From Plenodomus lindquistii (Eukaryota > Ascomycota > Dothideomycetes > Pleosporales > Leptosphaeriaceae), in contig JANUWI010000019.1 of assembly GCA_025504975.1 (NCBI GenBank), positions 248,001-312,000 of the forward strand: DNA of 64,000 nucleotides, given 5' to 3'. Under the pieces are notes generated by a model that had not been told where the DNA came from, ran no database searches, and saw nothing but the letters and a program-made list of their open reading frames with translations. The position numbers were made by a program, and so were the translations under genes. Shown piece by piece: positions 34,637 to 45,823 of this stretch. Each line of letters opens with the position of its first letter. Position 1 is the first letter of the stretch.

Positions 34637-36153
34637 ATTCCCTTTTCGCAAGCAGAATCACACTACTCGATCTTCTCATTGATCCCCTCTACGGAGAAAT
34701 ACCCTGTGTCGTAGTCTTGCCCACAGTTCGGTAGAGCAGACCACGCGATAACCGCAGCCAAGCAGTCTCGAAATAGCAATCGGCGATTGTGAAGAATGTG
34801 GGCGGTGTGGCTTGTTCGAGACCCTTCTTGAACTGCAGTATGGTATTCGTCGTACGAGTAGGTAGACACTCTAGTTGTAGGTATGTGTATGTGTATGTGG
34901 TGTATGTGAAGAAACAAGAAAGACGACTATCAACATCGACGTTCCTTCGTTTCGCGACTACCCTACCCATATCTCCTCCCTTCCCTTAATCTAAACCCCC
35001 GAGGTCCCCCTGTCCTCCCTTACCCGAAATGACGCATTGCGCAAGCACTCCACACACTCGACCCGAATCTAGCCCCCAAGTCGGCCCCCGCCGTTCATTA
35101 GCCCCTTTTTGTTTAAATCGCAGCAGGATCCAGCTAATCAGCGACAAATGTAGATCAGGGTTGTGTGCGGGGGATGGTTTGATTGGTTGTGCATTCGCAG
35201 CACGATGAAATTTAAAATGCATATGGAGGTAAATAGATAATGTAGTGGATATATTGGGAACCACTGAGATAACGCAGTGTTGGTAGCTTGCAGCGAGGAT
35301 GCGCGTCTCGGGAATGGTGTGATTGGGCATTAGTGTGGGAGGGTTATGCAGATACCCGGAATATTGCTCTGCACGTGGTGACGTGTGAGGTGATCTGCAG
35401 GACTTTCGTGGGGTGCGTTTGATAAGGAGGTGTTTCGTGTGCATGCGGGAAGGAAGCAGTGTGATTTGGGTGGTTTGCGCGAATGTTCTGTCGGTTGATT
35501 GGTAAACTTCGAGGGACTGTCCGCGAACTTTCCATGACAGTGATGGTGGTGGGCTAAGAATAGTGCCATATTTTGAAAAAAATATTGTAGTTTCTTCTGA
35601 GACTCTACTTACAAGATGCCTTGCAGGTCTTATACTGGGTGTAACGTTTCAAACGGTGAAGGAAACGCTGTACACGGGATATAATAGAGAGTGTCGCGAT
35701 GCGTGCACAAATAATGCTGGCGTGTCCCACTCCCGCTCTAAGCTTGCTGCATCGAAACTGCACAGCACGCTCAAGATAACAAAGGTAACACCATGCAAGC
35801 CTCGTCATCTAGCATCGTGAAGCACAAAACTTGCCCCTATTTTCGGTTCCCCTCATCGATTCCCCCGATCCCGCTTGCGTACCACTTCTTACGACAGCCT
35901 TTGCACCAGACATCCTTATGTCTACCCTGCACATCCTCTGCATGGCCTCTGTCGTGGTCTAGAGTCACTCTTTGCTTGATCTTGTATCTGCGTTTCTTGC
36001 CGTTATTTCTCGATTGAGATGGTGTCCGGGCGCATCTCTCAGAACACTCCAAAGTTCCATCTGGCAGCCGTCCGGTGACATTCGAGTAGGGTATAGTCCA
36101 ATCCAAGCTATCGTTCAATGGTCGTTCGTTCGATTGGTCGTAGCCACCAATCG
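34637..36153. other. Intergenic region
   Basis: No confident gene. A 93-codon Lys/Arg/Cys-rich frame at 35837-36118 (minus) lies just past the stop of the transcription factor and ends near CKGCRKKW. It may be chance sequence in the 3' UTR. A short stretch of GTATGTGTATGTGTATG-like repeats is at about 34880-34905. Confidence 0.4.
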
Positions 36154-38711
36154 TCAGTCCAACAACTGAATGGCTTCTCGGATGGCTTCCAGCACCGAGA
36201 TGTTTGGCATGTTGCCGTTCATCAGAACCCTTTTTGTCGAGTTGGCATAACTTCTCACACCCAGTGTATAACAGTAACTCTCACCTCCACCAGAACACCG
36301 AAAAACTCCCGTCGTCATTCAGCAGTCGTCTCATACTTCCATCGTCGGGAAGACTCTGCTTGCGTCCAAATGGATCCGTGAGCAAGGCCGATAGCTTCTC
36401 TGAGATCGGGCCCATTTCCTTCCTGGACACCAAAATGGGCGGACTGATTTGGCTTGGATCGGCCTGCAGAAGGGCGAAAATGCTAGTCTTTGATCGGCCA
36501 ATCATGCGCTGGTGAACATCGCGGAGTGCGTCGTAAGACGGCCATAGCGTGTCTAGGAAGCGCGCAGCAATGGGCTCGAAAGCTCGACACGGCTCTAACA
36601 TGTCTATACATGACTTGGCGTATTTGAGATCTGTGTCGACTCCGTGAGGTTCGCCATCGACCAGCTTCGTGGTGGCACTGAACAGCAAAACTACAGCGGC
36701 AGAAAATGCCCAGTAGATGACTATCCAACAGCGCCTAGTGAGCGTACCATCAAATTGAATCAAATCCAGAATTCGCGCAATTTGCTGAGCGGCGATGGCA
36801 CATTCGTTGCGGTAAATGCGCGCGTCGTTGGCAGCGATGTTGTGATGTGAAGCAGCGCCATCTGTGAGCTGTGTTTCCGCTGTGGCGACGAGAAGCTGGC
36901 GGTATAGAAGGACAAGAGCACCAAGATACATGATCTGTTCACATCAGCACACCATTGGCTCGTTCTCACAGTAGTGCCAACTTACATGTAGCATGAGAAC
37001 AGCTCTTCGTTCGAATATGGTCATATCTGGCGGATTATCAGAGGTAAGTGTAGGTATCTGCAGCATGAGTGGAACTTCTAGTCGCCATTGTTCCAGCTTG
37101 TGCGTCAAAGTGGTAATGTTGGATCGGGTCGCGAGCTCTGGAGATGCCAACGTCTTTGCGATTTCCGCTGCGATCAATGCAATCTTGCTCATTTGGAAGT
37201 GTATGAGTTCGTTCACGGTAACCTCCTGACGCTGCAAGCTGCATGCAAATTGAACATCTGAAGGTATGACCTCGGATGTATAGCCAAGCGTATAGCTCAA
37301 CCAGCTGTCCACCCATATTAAGCTCCTGAAAATCTTCCTCCAGCCTTCGTCAACAGGCCTGTTGGTAGACATGTATACTGGAGGACATTTCCAGCGAGCT
37401 ATCTGTAGGCCAGCTGCGATGAGATACCTAGCACTCATGTGCTTCTCCAAAATGGCGTAGAAGGACATGGAAAGTAGCAACCGCATCGTCCTGAGGTAAT
37501 CTTGCCTCGCGGTTTGCTCGTGGAACAGCAGCGATCCGGAGGCATACAGCACCCGTCGAAGGCGATCAGGAAAGCAGTCCATGTCGTAGTGCGCTCCAAT
37601 GGCTGCTATGGTAAAACACTCGGCCAAAGTCATTGCGTCTAGCGGCTGCCGCGGTCGATAGACTCGATCGAGTATGTCATCGACTTGGTCAATGGTCCAC
37701 ATGTAACAAAGCGAGCCGGTACCGTGGACAAAGGCATACATGGACCGGCGAAGAAGCTCCTCTGACGGTAAGTTGTGCTCATCGTAAGCTCGCATGCCTT
37801 GGTTCAGAATCTCGCCTCTCAGCGTCACCAACTCGCTGAAGGCCAATGTCAAAGCATTGTGACATGTCTCTGCTTCTGTCCGGGTAGACTGATTCGATGG
37901 CAGAGAGGCAGGTGGACTACCGGACGAACTTGGGCTGGCACGTGATAAGTTTCTGGTGTTGTTGGATGAGTCTGTCGTTGATCGGCTATTCCCCGGCCGT
38001 TTACCGGTACTGGAGGCGGGCGTAGCTTGTTGGGTCCTGAAATCGTTGAGGTAGATCTGATATCGGCGCCAGTTGTCGGTTTTCTTGTACTCGTCCATTT
38101 GGGCTTCAAACTCTTGCATTGCTCGTGCGGCATTACTCTCCCAGACCCGCTTTTGCTCCGCGGGCAGCTCTTGCCATCTTCGGCCGACTTCCCTGGCAAT
38201 GTTCACAAATGACAGCTGGCTGACGGTTGGGTCGAGACGGAGTTGGTCAGCAAAGTTGACGTCTGCGACTGTTAGCTCCACTCTGCCGGCAAGGAGAAGT
38301 GCAAGTTCAGCGCATACATGCTGTCTTTGGTTTCTTGGGTGCATTTGAATCTGGCCGAGGATGCCGTCTGTACCTTCTCTTTTCTCGTGCTGGTGGGGTC
38401 GTCGTCTGCCTCGTCAGAGTCTCGAGGGCCGAAGTCGAGAGAGAGGAAGACGGCTCATTCGCGTTGGCGTCCAGGTCCAGCGATAGTGATGCGGGCACCC
38501 CGCGATAGGTAGCGATTTCGCGTTGCAGGGCGCGGCGATGGCCGAGCTTGAAGTGCAGCGCCGTCAGGTCCTCCTCGGTGATGTCCACGACAGTCTCCCA
38601 ACTATGGAAGCCGTTCTCCACCAACACCTGGTAATAGTCCTGCAGCCCCAGGCGGTCGAGCACCTCTTTCAACTCTGGAGTCGCATTGCTGGAAGCGGCA
38701 GTGATCGCCAT
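36154..38711 (-). CDS. SAM + HMG-box + fungal regulatory-domain transcription factor
   Basis: Exons 38318-38711, 36986-38262, 36285-36934 and 36154-36229 give 798 residues, each join keeping frame. Domains in order are: a SAM domain at about 10-70 (LDRLGLQDYYQVLVENGFHS and ITEEDLTALHFKLGHRRALQ); a basic linker (KRRYRRHPRPDS); an HMG box at about 120-190 (APKKPKTAYVNFADQLR, then REVGRRWQELPAEQKRVWES); and a Ser-rich spacer. The fungal transcription-factor middle homology region follows, with LDAMTLAECFTIAAIGAHYD and FFRSLIWVDSWLSYTLG-like sequence. The HMG box itself is split by the first intron at the TAY codon. The last exon encodes MPNISVLEAIREAIQLLD, a typical end for such proteins. No Zn2Cys6 motif is present, so the HMG box should supply DNA binding. 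An open frame continues upstream to 39371 but is GC-rich and looks non-coding. Confidence 0.88.
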
Positions 38712-40957
38712 GACGCGTGTGACGTCCGTGGAGTAGAAAGCACGGTATTGGGGGAATCCGATATTTTGAAGGGCGCTGCAGACGAGCACTCTAGCAATGG
38801 CATCTGCCGCCCGAGACCCTGCAGGCACAGGCAGCACCCAGACCCAGACGAGTTGAAGGGTGTGTGTCTGGCACAACGCGTCTCTTGTGGTCTGATGTCC
38901 AGGCCCGAATGGTAACGAGGCAAACGGCGGTCGAGGCCCTCGCGCCCCCGGCCCAGACGGGCTAGCGCGCGCTACACCTGCAGGCCGCTTCCCGCTCTGG
39001 GGCAGCCACGCTGTGGTTGCTCGCCGTGCGCTGCGCAAGCCCGCTCCGCACATGCACTTTGGGGTGCGCATTTCAAATATCTGTCCTGCCTGCGCGCTCT
39101 CGTCGCGTTGGTCGTCGCCTCCATCGCCATGCTGCGCGACATGGCATTTGCACCTCTTGGGCGGCCATCCAGGATGACTCAAGAGGCCCACAGAGACTGT
39201 GCATTGCGCCCGTTTCTGATTCGTTGGGCCTGCTTCTCCGGCGAGGCACTTCTTCGGTGCACCCACAAAATCCCTGACGCTGCCAAAAGTCAATACCGCA
39301 ACAACTTTCCCTCTGCTGTTCCCCATGGCCAAATCAAACCGCACTCCTCGCCGTTGGGGCACGGTCGGCACCCATCGCGATCACTGCGACACACAGGAGG
39401 TTGTACAGATCGTGAACCGTGACTGCAGATCGGCGGCTCGTGCCCTACCATCTAGACCTATTTGCGCCTCTTGGAACCGCGCGAGCTGTAACCTCGAACG
39501 GCTTTTCCAACCCCCAACGACTAAACTCGAACCGGTGCAATGGCCATCATGTCAAATCCTCACAGACAGCCGACACCTTGCCAGTGCCACGTGCCACTCG
39601 GTACACCTCCCCTCGGGCACTTTCCATCCGCCATGTGGTTTGCAACGTCGCTATGGCTAAACGCTCTTCTTGTGCATACAGTCTGTAATAGTACATAGCC
39701 TCGGATCGGAAAGTGAGGTTAACCCTAGAAGATTTTTCCATCTCGTGCAGATCCTCGGATCATCTGGCATCTGACACTGGCACTGAAATCTTGCTCACGA
39801 TTATGACTCGGCTATCCATCACCACCCTCAACGAGGCTTTTCACCTTCTGCAGTCTGGCCAGCTGCCGCTTGCCTCACTTGTCTTAAGTCTGGTCTTGAT
39901 CGCATTCTTGTATGCGCGTCAATCGTCGATGCCGCAGCCGCATCATGCAGCAACACCCGCAAACTGCGAATCACAACTTAGCGGCCGAGCGGCCGATCCA
40001 CCACCATACCGATTTCAGAATAGGTGTATGCGTGCCATCTTATCCGGTCACCACCACTCCCGGTACATGAAATACATGCATCTCCGCTAACATGCTCTAC
40101 GCTTAGTCCTTAGAGACTTACACAGCCACCTTTGAACGTGCTCAATATTTGTACGCATAACCAGGTGTACTACACCTACCACTTGGACACTGGAACCGGG
40201 TGTATAAACCCGCAGCTGCAGCCTTATACTCCCACACCGGAGTTTGTCGCCGAAAACGGTTTGCGGTACGGTGAAAAGCTCCGGACGCCAATTTCCAAGA
40301 ATCACGATCATGATGATGCATCTGTCCAAACTCAGCAGCAAGATTACAACTCTGATTGCGGGGGTGAGTGCATGATGAAAATCACGTCACTCTCGATTGA
40401 TTACTCTACAATACTCCATTGCGACCGGCAATGCGACCGGCTATCGAAGAAAATATCAATGACGTTGGGCAGGTTTCACGTACAGACCTCGCCTGCTGAA
40501 CAACAGAATCCATCACCATCGATTCACTAATCTATAGTCTCCCACGTCTCCTTACTTTTCTTCACCCTACCGCCCACTCACCCTCATCCAAGCACTTTCC
40601 ATTCTCCCACCTTTCCAATTACAAATACATACTTAGGTAAACGCCCATGCCCGTCCAGACATCTAACCCGTCGTGAACAGAATCATCCACCCCTATCAAC
40701 TCAATCTCAACCCCATCCATCCTGGCGTTGAGTCCTGATGGACCTGCTATCATGCGTGTACAGTGCACAAATATGTATGCGTTGATATTTGATATATACC
40801 TGTCCAAAGGGTATGTTTGTCATTTTCAGATTCGGATTCGGCGGTTTGATATGATGTTTACTACCAAACCCCCCTTCCCCCCCCCACCTCCCGCCATTGG
40901 TGCCATCAAGGCCCATGTGTCAACATTGTAAAGTTTCCCTTTTATTTCTTTTTGTTA

Positions 40958-40993
40958 TTTGGGTTTGGGTTTGGGTTTGGGTTTGGGGTTTGG
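40958..40993 (+). repeat. GGGTTT hexamer tract
   Basis: About five copies of GGGTTT in tandem, ending in GGGGTTTGG. It lies about 125 bases past the ceramidase stop. It resembles but does not match the fungal telomere unit TTAGGG, and is best seen as a simple repeat. Confidence 0.85.
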
Positions 40994-41023
40994 ATTTTGT
41001 GTATTTGATTTGGTATCTCAATT

Positions 41024-41045
41024 CATGTCATGTCATGTCATGTCA
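41024..41045 (+). repeat. CATGT pentamer tract
   Basis: Four tandem copies of CATGT followed by CA, near the 3' end of the ceramidase gene. Confidence 0.9.
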
Positions 41046-41118
41046 CATCATTCCCATCATTCCCACTTGCCATCACCCCTCCCGATCCACCAAGAAAAAA
41101 CACCACCAACTCCCCCAC

Positions 41119-43445
41119 CTACAACAATCTAAACGGCGCCGTCTCCCCCATGAACCCCGATATCTTCCCCCCCACCGCCTTGGCATCCCCAAAATACCGA
41201 ATCTTATACGTTCCCGCACCCACCCCCGTGAGCCCCGTATCCCAAGCAATACTCGCCTCACTCGTGCCCGTAAGCCCATTCACGCGTTTCCAGCTAAACA
41301 CCAGCTCCCAATCCTCATCGTTGCGAAAAGGGATCCAACTCCCATTGCTATCTTGTCGTTCAACAGACGCATACGTGCCTTCTAGCCTGAGATTGTTGCG
41401 GGGATTCGCGCCAACAAAGGATGCAGAGACGATTGCGCCGCGGGCGTACGTGGGCGAGACGTCGTGGGTGACTTGGCCGAAGCTACGGCCTAGGCCTGCG
41501 CCGTCGTAGACGACGCCGGTGATGAGGCTGATGCTTTTTTCGCGGTTGTCCGGGGGTGTGGGGCCTGCGGGGATGGGGCCGGGGGGTGCGTTGGCGATGT
41601 AGGGGAGGTGGCGGAGGGTGGCGTTGATGTAGGCGTTGAGTGTGTGTTGGCCGTAGAGTGTGGATGCGCCTTCGTACCGCTGGATACTGTATTCTTCTTG
41701 TGTGGCAATGTAATGCGTGTAGCTGTTTGCTGGGCCACCCAAGACGACTAATGGCTCTGCAGCGATGTTCTCGGCCTTTACGGCGTTGAAGACGGCTTCG
41801 CGCCAGCGGCGGCCGGACATTGTTGTTGCTTCACCCGGAGAAACGATGATGACTAGTTGGCCGACGCGGAGGAGTTGGATATCTACAATGTTTGGACTCC
41901 AATCATAGGGTGTCTTTGCTTCACCGACGTTGAGCAGCACAGGTTTGGGGTACTGACATGCCTTCTGGACGTCGCTGGGTGGGGAGATCAAGCCGCCGAC
42001 GAGATTCCAAAAGGGGTTTGAGGGCGCGCCGGGGTCGTTCTGGACGAAGTCGAAGGCGCCCGGGCCATCGGAGGTGCCGGCGGCGAAGGAGTTGCCCATC
42101 GCGGCGGGGCAGGTGTGGACGACTGAGCCGTTGGATAGTGTGAAAGTGTAGTTTGAAAAGTCGACAAAGGTGTGGAAACTGCGTACGCTTCCGGAGATGG
42201 ATGTAAACGACGAAGCAGCGGAATCGAGAATTGCTTTTGCGCCAGCGTATTGCCGGCTTCCAATCTCGTAACATGACTTTGCACCACCGTCATTGAGACC
42301 GTAAAAGGGGCCGCGGCCATGACAATCCTGCGATTTTCCACCGCAGGTGCTGTCGTTGAGGCGGCATTGCGTGTTCGAGCCGTCTTCGCAGTAGGCGCCT
42401 TGTACGTTCGGGGTAGTGTCGCCGACATTGGATTGGGAGAAACCTGCTACGAAGCCTTCTGCAGCGTTTGCAGCGTCAGCATCGGCGGCAACGTCTTGCT
42501 CGAGAAGGTAGGCTGCTACACCCTTGTTGTCTCCTGCAATCAAGGTCTGGTTTCCGAGGAGCGAAGTACCATGGACAGCGAACCAATTCAGCACTCCGAT
42601 GGTCTTGCCGTCACTGGCTCGCGTGAATTTCAGCAGCGTCATGGTTTTATCCACGTCGTCTGCGTAGCGAGCACGTTCGGAGGCTGGGTTAGCGAGGTAG
42701 GCGAAGAGACTGCGGTTGATGTTTGCGTCGGCGATGCGAGTAGTTCCTGCACTGACGGTGCCAAGCTCGAGACCTTGGTGGGCGCGTTGGATAGAGAGGA
42801 CTGCGCCGCTGACAATGGCCTGGTAGCTTTGCTTGTCGAAGCCCAGACTGGTGATTTGGGGAAGCAGGTAGTTGAGCCATGCGCCTGGACCAGAGTGACT
42901 ATGTGTGCCTGTCACAGCGACGTTGTCTTTGGTATAGACGGAGTACTCTGGGCCTAGAGCAGCAAGCCCTTCCAAGATGCCGTTGCGGATTGCGCTGTCG
43001 CCGGATTGTGTATCGAGGACCATGTATACGATGCGTTCGCTGGCGGCACTGGGGTTTCCAATGATGAAGGCGCGCGAGTAGATTCGTTGTCGCAAGCCAG
43101 TTCCGATTTGGGACGAGTTGGCATAGCCCATCATGTTCAGTTCGACAACGGGCCTGATATTCGTCAGTGGTGGCCCAGGTCGTGCATGGCACAGACGTAC
43201 CCTGTAATGTCTGCTTTGCCCACTCCGATCAAGTACGACGACGGATCATCGGCGACCTCGCCATTCTGCTTCAGCCCCAGCCGCAGAAACGAGTCTTGAT
43301 GGACTCCCCCTCCATGATAGCTTCCATCCAGTCGGGCATGCCAGAAGTCGACGGCTGGGAAGCCCAGGTTGATGACAAGCTGTCCGATGATGAGTGACGC
43401 AATAAGGGCCGCGCCCAGGGCGACAGCGACATGTGAGCGCGCCAT
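41119..43445 (-). CDS. Neutral ceramidase
   Basis: Neutral ceramidases cleave ceramide to sphingosine and a fatty acid at membranes or outside the cell. Exons 43201-43445 and 41119-43153 give 759 residues. The N-terminus has a hydrophobic segment (VAVALGAALIASLIIGQLVI) that is either a signal peptide or a type II anchor. Family marks are: YLIGVGKADITGPVVELNMM at the exon join; MGYANSSQIGTGLRQRIYSR; the zinc-site segment VTGTHSHSGPG; LNWFAVHGTSL; the nucleophile loop SNVGDTTPN; CHGRGPFYG; and a C-terminal Ig-like domain (GAIVSASFVGANPRNNL, GSWIPFRNDEDWELVFSWKR). The nucleophile loop reads DTTPN, whereas animal and bacterial enzymes have DVSPN with catalytic Ser. The gene is divergent from SPF27 and shares a promoter of about 490 bases. 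Confidence 0.95.
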
Positions 43446-43939
43446 GTGCTCAGGTCAGATATATGAGCGAGGATTGGCGGAAGGGTGCGGATGAAGAAGA
43501 GTGGCGCATCTGGAGTGGACGAGGCGTTGAGCTTGGGTAGATATAGTGGAGGGGCAAAGCAGACTACCAGCGTCGTGCTATCGCCAACACATGCAGCGGC
43601 TAGCAGTGCGATACAGTGTGTACAGCCGTGCCTGGGGTGAATTGACTGCCCAGCAATGTCCGTGTCAGCCACTGCAGCGGGCCGGCGCATGACGCTGGGC
43701 TGTTCGGGGATGTGCGGGCGTTGATTGGCGGACGGCGGAGGACAGGGCAGTAGCGCCTAAATCTGCACGACCCGGCTGGGATTCCACCTTTCGCGACTTT
43801 GACCCTCAATTCTGCATCAAGCCAATGCAACAACAACCAATACAACATCCTCCACCCGCCCAATCTGTCCTTTCACCCAGCCAATTCTAATAACACCTCC
43901 CCGGCTCTACCGCGGCACCTGCACAAACCGTCACGCGCC
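43446..43939. promoter_or_regulatory. Shared divergent promoter region
   Basis: 494 bases between the start codons of neutral ceramidase (minus) and SPF27 (plus). A CCAAT pentamer occurs on the plus strand near 43822-43826 (AAGCCAATGC). The end nearest SPF27 is C/A-rich, as in fungal leaders. No TATA box is obvious. Confidence 0.4.
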
Positions 43940-44796
43940 ATGCCCCTCATCCACGAGTCCTACGACCATCTCCCTTGTACGTTGTCCATCTGCCCAATCT
44001 ACCCAATTTCTCGAAACAGGCCCATGTCCGACGCGCACTGCGGGGGCAACACAGACATCACTTGATCCTTTATGCTCGACGCGAGGTGTGGTATCGCCAT
44101 AGTCGCTGGCCAAACCATATCACCACATGACATGTCCAGCACGCTAACACTCTTCCCTCTCGTGCAGACATTGACACCCCGCTCGACGCGCACAGCATCG
44201 CAGCTGCCCAATCCGTCATCGCGGCTGATATGCGCTCCGCTGGCATTGATACCTCGGAGCTGCACCCAGCCCTCATCCCCGCGGCCAAATACACTCCAAC
44301 CTTCTCCGACTTCGTCGAGAGAGAGCATGCGCGGCTTGACGATGATCCAACAAGCAAAATGAGCGGCATCGATCTGAAGCGTTATGAGGATCTCGATGCC
44401 CCAGAGAATACGAACCCCACCAGCGACCAAGACCGGCCTGACTTGCTTGCCAAGTGGAACAAAGCCCTCAAGCAAGCCTACACGAGTTCAGAGTATGTCG
44501 AGGGGCGCTTGACACAATTGGGACTGCTGGAGAAGTTCGGAAAGAATGCATGGCTTGTCGGAAACTCACAGCTTGAAGATGTGCTCAAGGGCATCGAGGC
44601 CGAACTGGCGCAGGTACGAAAGTGGCAGGAGGAAGTCGAGACGTATCGCAGGAGTCAACAAGACGGCGTACATGGCGAGATCAAGACACTCGAAGAAACT
44701 TGGAAGAAGGGCGTCGGCAGGGTATTAGAGACGGAAGTCGCCGCCGAAGGTCTCAAACAGCAGATTCTAGAGAAGAGGAGGGCAGGCGCGGTATAG
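43940..44796 (+). CDS. Pre-mRNA-splicing factor SPF27 (BCAS2/Cwf7)
   Basis: SPF27 is a core subunit of the Prp19/NineTeen complex that activates the spliceosome. Exons 43940-43976 and 44168-44796 give 221 residues, a normal length. The 37-nt first exon encodes MPLIHESYDHLP and joins to YIDTPLDAHSIAAAQSVIAA, which is the hallmark start of the family. A long helical coiled coil follows, with LLAKWNKALKQAYTSSEYVE, LLEKFGKNAWLVGNSQLEDV and KGIEAELAQVRKWQEEVETY. The C-terminus is the usual LEKRR-type helix. The 191-nt first intron is long for this window. Confidence 0.94.
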
Positions 44797-45823
44797 GAAA
44801 TTGCCTTGCCATTGAGAAGAGTCCGAAAGGAGAGTGTTTGCCTTTATGATACCCAGCCTTCGAAATATAGTTCGTAGCCATCCACAGCCGCCACCCGTCA
44901 AACTGACCTTGGCTCAAGATTTACGCAGCATCATTCTCACTCTACCCACCATACCCCATACCGCGCGCCACTTCAACGACGAAATGTTCTGGCTCCCATT
45001 CAACATGCGAGTTTCCAATGAAGCCAGCGTATTGGTATGGAAATGCACCGCCTCCCATAGTGATCCTTCGTCAATCGGTTTTGGCCGCTACCAAAAGCCA
45101 CGTCTAGGATTTTGAGTCGCTCCAGCTAGCTGACAAGTTTGCCTGAGTAGTGGTACAATTGATATTCCACGGAGTAAAGGAGCGACGTTAAAATGTACAA
45201 ACTAATCATACAAAAGGCACGCGCGATTGTGGCTTACACGCGCAGTACTTAAAAAAATGAGTGTAAGCTCGCCATGCATACTATCGTCACTAAATTGCAC
45301 TGTTGTCTCACCGTTCAGCATATCGTGAGATTGGACCACTGAGTGGTTTCTGCGGGGTTTGGAGATGCGCATATTGGCTCCGTGTTCGAGGCTGCCCAAT
45401 GTGGTGATGTCGTCAAAAACTAAGACCTACCTATATGGGTCTGAAAGGAATGACATTAGAAGGTCCAAGGATGCCCGGGGTTCGACACTTGAGCTAGCGA
45501 TCCACTTTTGGATGGTGGTCTCCTGAATCGGCATGCGAACTGGTGTTTATTTCCATCGAAAGACGGCAACGAGGCTTAGACTGGGTGGGCTGTTAAGGGG
45601 GGTTGTTGTTGTCGAGTATGTACATACTTGTAGGCTGCATCTCTTGTATTCTTGGTTTTGTCGTCTTCCTCACATCTCGAGTTTCGTTCTCGTGGTGGTT
45701 GTAGGCTCTTTTTCGCCTTGTACATTCGTTCCTTACCTTTTTGTATTTATATATCACGCGTTATATTCATCTTCATTGCTTCACAGCTCTCTTCCTAGTA
45801 AAAACCAACTCCGCGGCACCACC
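44797..45823. other. Intergenic region
   Basis: This lies between SPF27 and the damaged pectin lyase. No gene is seen. The end nearest the lyase has T-rich tracts and a TATA-like element. Confidence 0.5.
45744..45753 (+). promoter_or_regulatory. TATA-like box of the pectin lyase gene
   Basis: TATTTATATA lies about 75 bases before the ATG at 45824, a usual distance for inducible secreted-enzyme genes in filamentous fungi. Confidence 0.45.

Larger units (their letters stand above)
38712..41118. other. Long intergenic region with simple repeats
   Basis: This is the upstream region of the SAM/HMG factor and the 3' flank of ceramidase. The frame from 38712 to 39371 is open and GC-rich without domains. 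At 39803-40090 a short frame with one hydrophobic span, and at 40138-40370 a coding-like frame, cannot be joined by consistent splice sites. Simple repeats lie at 40958-41045. Confidence 0.45.

Noticed and set aside
35837..36118. 93-codon Lys/Arg/Cys-rich gene
   Set aside because: It starts 36 bases past the stop of the transcription factor, has no motif and no splice or promoter support; probably 3' UTR.
38712..39371. N-terminal extension of the SAM/HMG factor
   Set aside because: The frame stays open but is GC-rich, of low complexity and without domain. The Met at 38711 directly precedes the SAM domain.
39803..40530. Small membrane-protein gene (one hydrophobic span, then a coding-like segment)
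   Set aside because: The two frames cannot be joined by any donor/acceptor pair that keeps frame without a stop.
40958..40993. Telomere-like repeat
   Set aside because: The unit is GGGTTT, not TTAGGG; it has only about five copies and lies between genes, so it is a simple repeat.
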